A stretch of 7,577 bases of DNA from Clostridium sp. CAG:245 (lineage in GTDB: Bacteria; Bacillota; Clostridia; TANB77; CAG-508). Shown piece by piece: positions 6,201 to 7,577 of the stretch (positions within the stretch are counted from its first letter, which is position 1; each line of letters begins with the position of its first letter). Position numbers and translations under genes: made by a program. Location of the stretch: positions 18,501 through 26,077 of the forward strand of contig FR880060.1 of assembly GCA_000435175.1 (NCBI GenBank), read 5' to 3'. The notes below the pieces were generated by a model, which ran no database searches, was not told where the DNA came from, and saw nothing but the letters and a program-made list of their open reading frames with translations.

Positions 6201-7349
6201 CTACTTTAAGAATAAAGTGGCACGGAACCCGTTGCCAATGCCGGCATGGCCTGAACCAATGTCCCAACGGAGGCCTGCTGGACCGCAGTCGCCGTCGTAA
6301 CCACCACGAAGCACAGCCGTCTCGGAAGTACCTGGGTTTAACTCAGTAGTAAATTCTGCTTCGTTACCTCCCATATCAAATATATTACAGAACTGTGTTG
6401 TAAGCCCCGTATTTAATTGTTGACTAGTACCCGCTGGTTTAATTACATTTCCACTCGGATCTTTTACTGCCTGTGGATTCCAGTTTCCGTTAAATCCTTC
6501 TATACTTGTAGCATAATTTTTAGCTGTACTATTGTTTTGTATGAAATTAACTGCCGTATCCCATGCATAACTCGAGCATAAATATGAATTTACCTCTGAA
6601 TTTGTAATTATTTTTTTTGCTAAACCATAGGCTGTGCTCCAAGTTATGCTGGCATATGGAGTTTGATTATATTTTACAACTGCTGTATCACTATTTCTTC
6701 CAACTTCATATCTTCCAATGTAATATCCACCATATTGGGCTACGCTTGCCTTTTCTGCCTTTATCTGTGCAACTATCTCTTTTGAAACATCTGCATTTAT
6801 ACCATTTGCAGTATCTGCATCAGAATATGTAACACTTGCATCTGTTAAAGTAAGTTCATCTTTTATAGCTCTTGAATTATCATCTCCATCTACTTCAACT
6901 CCCCATTCGGTTCTTGCATATTGAAGATCTGAGCTTGAACTGTCCGTTGTGCAAGGTATCCATACATATTGGTTTCCTAATAAATCGGTTCCTACAACTT
7001 TTTGATTTCTATACTTATTTTTATCATTTTTATTATCCGATATTACAATACCACTAGCCTTAGTTCCTCCAACATAATAAAAACCTGTTGGTATTTTTAC
7101 ACCATCAGTTGGCTGAGGCTTTGGAGTTGGAGTTGCTAACGAATTTTCTAGTTCTTGTTCAAGTAAATTCCTTTCTATCATTTCTTTTTCTTGTGCTGCA
7201 GCTGTTTTTTCTGCCGCCTCCTTCGCCTTTATTATTATTCCATTCTCTCCAAGAACTGAGTTAATACTTACTCCCGCAAGGATTAACAAAACTACGATTG
7301 TTACGACTAATGCCACAAGTGTAATGCCTTTCATTTCTTTTGTTTTCAT
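6201..7349 (-). CDS. DGR target: prepilin-like surface protein with variable C-type-lectin domain
   Basis: The 382-aa protein begins with a class III (type IV prepilin-like) leader: MKTKEMKG, cut expected after G8, then hydrophobic ITLVALVVTIVVLLILAGV to about residue 27. Position +5 of the mature form is A13, not the usual glutamate. A charged helix (about 38-72) and a proline/threonine linker (TPTPKPQPT, 73-81) lead to the exposed domain. Residues 83-382 look like an FGE-sulfatase/C-type-lectin fold: YGGYYIGRYEVG at 206-217, NIFDMGGNEAEFTTE at 322-336 and VLRGG at 346-350. The diversified stretch is 351-372, between GG and NGFRAT, with residues Y351, D352, G353, D354, C355, G356, L360, I364, G365, H368, G370 and G372. 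GGTGG 6 nt before the ATG supports the start. It is probably held at the membrane or in a pilus, showing the variable face outside to bind an unknown ligand. Its promoter lies between inverted repeats. Confidence 0.92.
   Translation of the reverse strand: MKTKEMKGITLVALVVTIVVLLILAGVSINSVLGENGIIIKAKEAAEKTAAAQEKEMIERNLLEQELENSLATPTPKPQPTDGVKIPTGFYYVGGTKASGIVISDNKNDKNKYRNQKVVGTDLLGNQYVWIPCTTDSSSSDLQYARTEWGVEVDGDDNSRAIKDELTLTDASVTYSDADTANGINADVSKEIVAQIKAEKASVAQYGGYYIGRYEVGRNSDTAVVKYNQTPYASITWSTAYGLAKKIITNSEVNSYLCSSYAWDTAVNFIQNNSTAKNYATSIEGFNGNWNPQAVKDPSGNVIKPAGTSQQLNTGLTTQFCNIFDMGGNEAEFTTELNPGTSETAVLRGGYDGDCGPAGLRWDIGSGHAGIGNGFRATLFLK
6217..6329 (-). repeat. DGR variable repeat (VR)
   Basis: This is the recipient copy of 4298-4410, at the 3' end of the target gene; the stop codon is only 16 bp beyond it. 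The differences cluster in 6235-6299 and nearly all replace template adenines. Flanks 6300-6329 and 6217-6234 are nearly or fully invariant, matching the conserved scaffold (SETAVLRGG and NGFRAT). Similarity stops sharply beyond 6329 and near 6216. The one difference in the right flank is at 6316, which changes a Val codon in the TR to Ala here. Confidence 0.97.
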
Positions 7350-7434
7350 ATATTTCCACCTTTCTTTTCCTTAAGTTTTATACTTAAGGATAAAATTTAC
7401 TTCTTAAGAATAACACTAATAAGTTATTATATCA
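7350..7434 (-). promoter_or_regulatory. promoter and leader of the DGR target gene
   Basis: On the minus strand TGATATAAT (7434-7426) is an extended -10, sharing the ten bases TTGATATAAT with the FIST promoter. No good -35 is visible 16-18 nt upstream. The start would be near 7419, giving a leader of about 70 nt. The leader holds the palindrome TCCTTAAG/CTTAAGGA (7368-7390), which could form a hairpin or serve as an operator. AAAGGTGG then lies 6 nt before the ATG. Confidence 0.55.
7359..7390 (-). repeat. 32-bp inverted repeat, left copy
   Basis: Its reverse complement is identical, 32 of 32 bases, to 7546-7577. The repeat contains a nearly palindromic core, CCTTAAG-7 nt-CTTAAGG, plus an asymmetric AAAAGAAAGG tail that is the start of the target gene's ribosome-binding site. 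The asymmetric loop and tail show that the match is a true inverted duplication and not only a shared palindrome. Confidence 0.9.
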
Positions 7435-7545
7435 AGCGTTTAAGGAATAAAATGTAAAATGATAATGTTTTGAAATATATTTGCAACCTTTTTGCAATAA
7501 TCCGCCAATAGCATTATTAGTAACAACTGTTTTAAGCATATATTT
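7391..7545. promoter_or_regulatory. 155-bp promoter segment between inverted repeats, possibly invertible
   Basis: The segment has no gene. It carries the minus-strand extended -10 at 7426-7434 and a further palindrome, TTCTTAAGAA, at 7401-7410. A weak plus-strand pair is also present, TTGCAA (7492-7497) and TATTAG (7515-7520) spaced 17 nt. Perfect repeats in opposite orientation at both ends are the layout of phase-variable invertible promoters. A fixed divergent promoter region with duplicated leaders would look the same in one genome. Confidence 0.45.
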
Positions 7546-7577
7546 TCCTTAAGTATAAAACTTAAGGAAAAGAAAGG
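7546..7577 (+). repeat. 32-bp inverted repeat, right copy (runs to the window edge)
   Basis: This matches the reverse complement of 7359-7390 and is still matching at the last base, so it may extend further. Arms TTTTCCTTAAG (7543-7553) and CTTAAGGAAAA (7561-7571) form an 11-bp perfect palindrome around TATAAAA. It ends in AAAGG, the beginning of a ribosome-binding site, so a plus-strand gene probably starts about 10 bp beyond the window. Confidence 0.9.

Noticed and set aside
6190..6205. Short foldback AGTGG/CTACT over the target stop codon as the DGR homing hairpin
   Set aside because: Only 5 bp including a G-T pair with a 6-nt loop; this is expected by chance and weaker than known DGR hairpins.
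4298..6329. TR and VR as a CRISPR or simple direct repeat
   Set aside because: There are only two copies, 1.9 kb apart, with differences concentrated at template adenines and one copy inside a gene end.

Overview
The window is AT-rich (roughly 30% G+C by eye). It has strong Shine-Dalgarno sites, AT-rich codon use, sigma-A-like promoters with extended -10 boxes, and a Gram-positive-style prepilin leader. Together these suggest a low-GC Firmicute, most likely an anaerobic Clostridia member such as a gut commensal. No species can be named from the sequence.

Left part (1-2906, all on the minus strand) is ordinary chromosome. It holds the 5' end of a YfhO-like polytopic membrane protein gene, a strong terminator, a FucO-type iron alcohol dehydrogenase (lactaldehyde reductase), and upstream of that a FIST-domain protein with its own near-consensus promoter. 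FIST and fucO are 82 bp apart and probably co-transcribed. The fucO ribosome-binding site is 47 nt from its start, with a hairpin in between.

Middle and right part (3064-7577) is a diversity-generating retroelement (DGR). On the minus strand, in transcription order, it contains: a variable target protein (prepilin N-terminus, C-type-lectin/FGE-sulfatase-like C-terminus) with its variable repeat (VR) at the extreme 3' end; Avd; a small SSB-like OB-fold protein; the reverse transcriptase (RT); the template repeat (TR) 25 nt after the RT stop; a structured spacer; and a 23-bp perfect hairpin that probably ends the transcript. TR and VR match at 92 of 113 positions. Eighteen of the 21 differences fall at template adenines, which is the fingerprint of mutagenic retrohoming. 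A plus-strand gene left of the TR encodes a MutS-domain-I-like (MSL) protein, and divergent from it is a tandem ribbon-helix-helix regulator.

Inferred working model: RT with Avd, perhaps helped by the OB-fold protein and MSL, copies the TR RNA into adenine-mutagenised cDNA. That cDNA replaces the VR and changes the ligand-binding face of a surface-displayed pilin-like protein. In this copy the RT frame is broken by one extra base at 5135. Removing it restores a family-like protein, so the element was active recently, but its present state is uncertain.

The promoter region of the target gene lies between two perfect 32-bp inverted repeats (7359-7390 and 7546-7577), the second touching the window edge. 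This suggests either an invertible promoter switch or a divergent second gene with a duplicated leader. The most distinctive points are the OB-fold gene inside a DGR operon, the MSL plus tandem-RHH pair, and the inverted-repeat-bounded promoter of the diversified gene.
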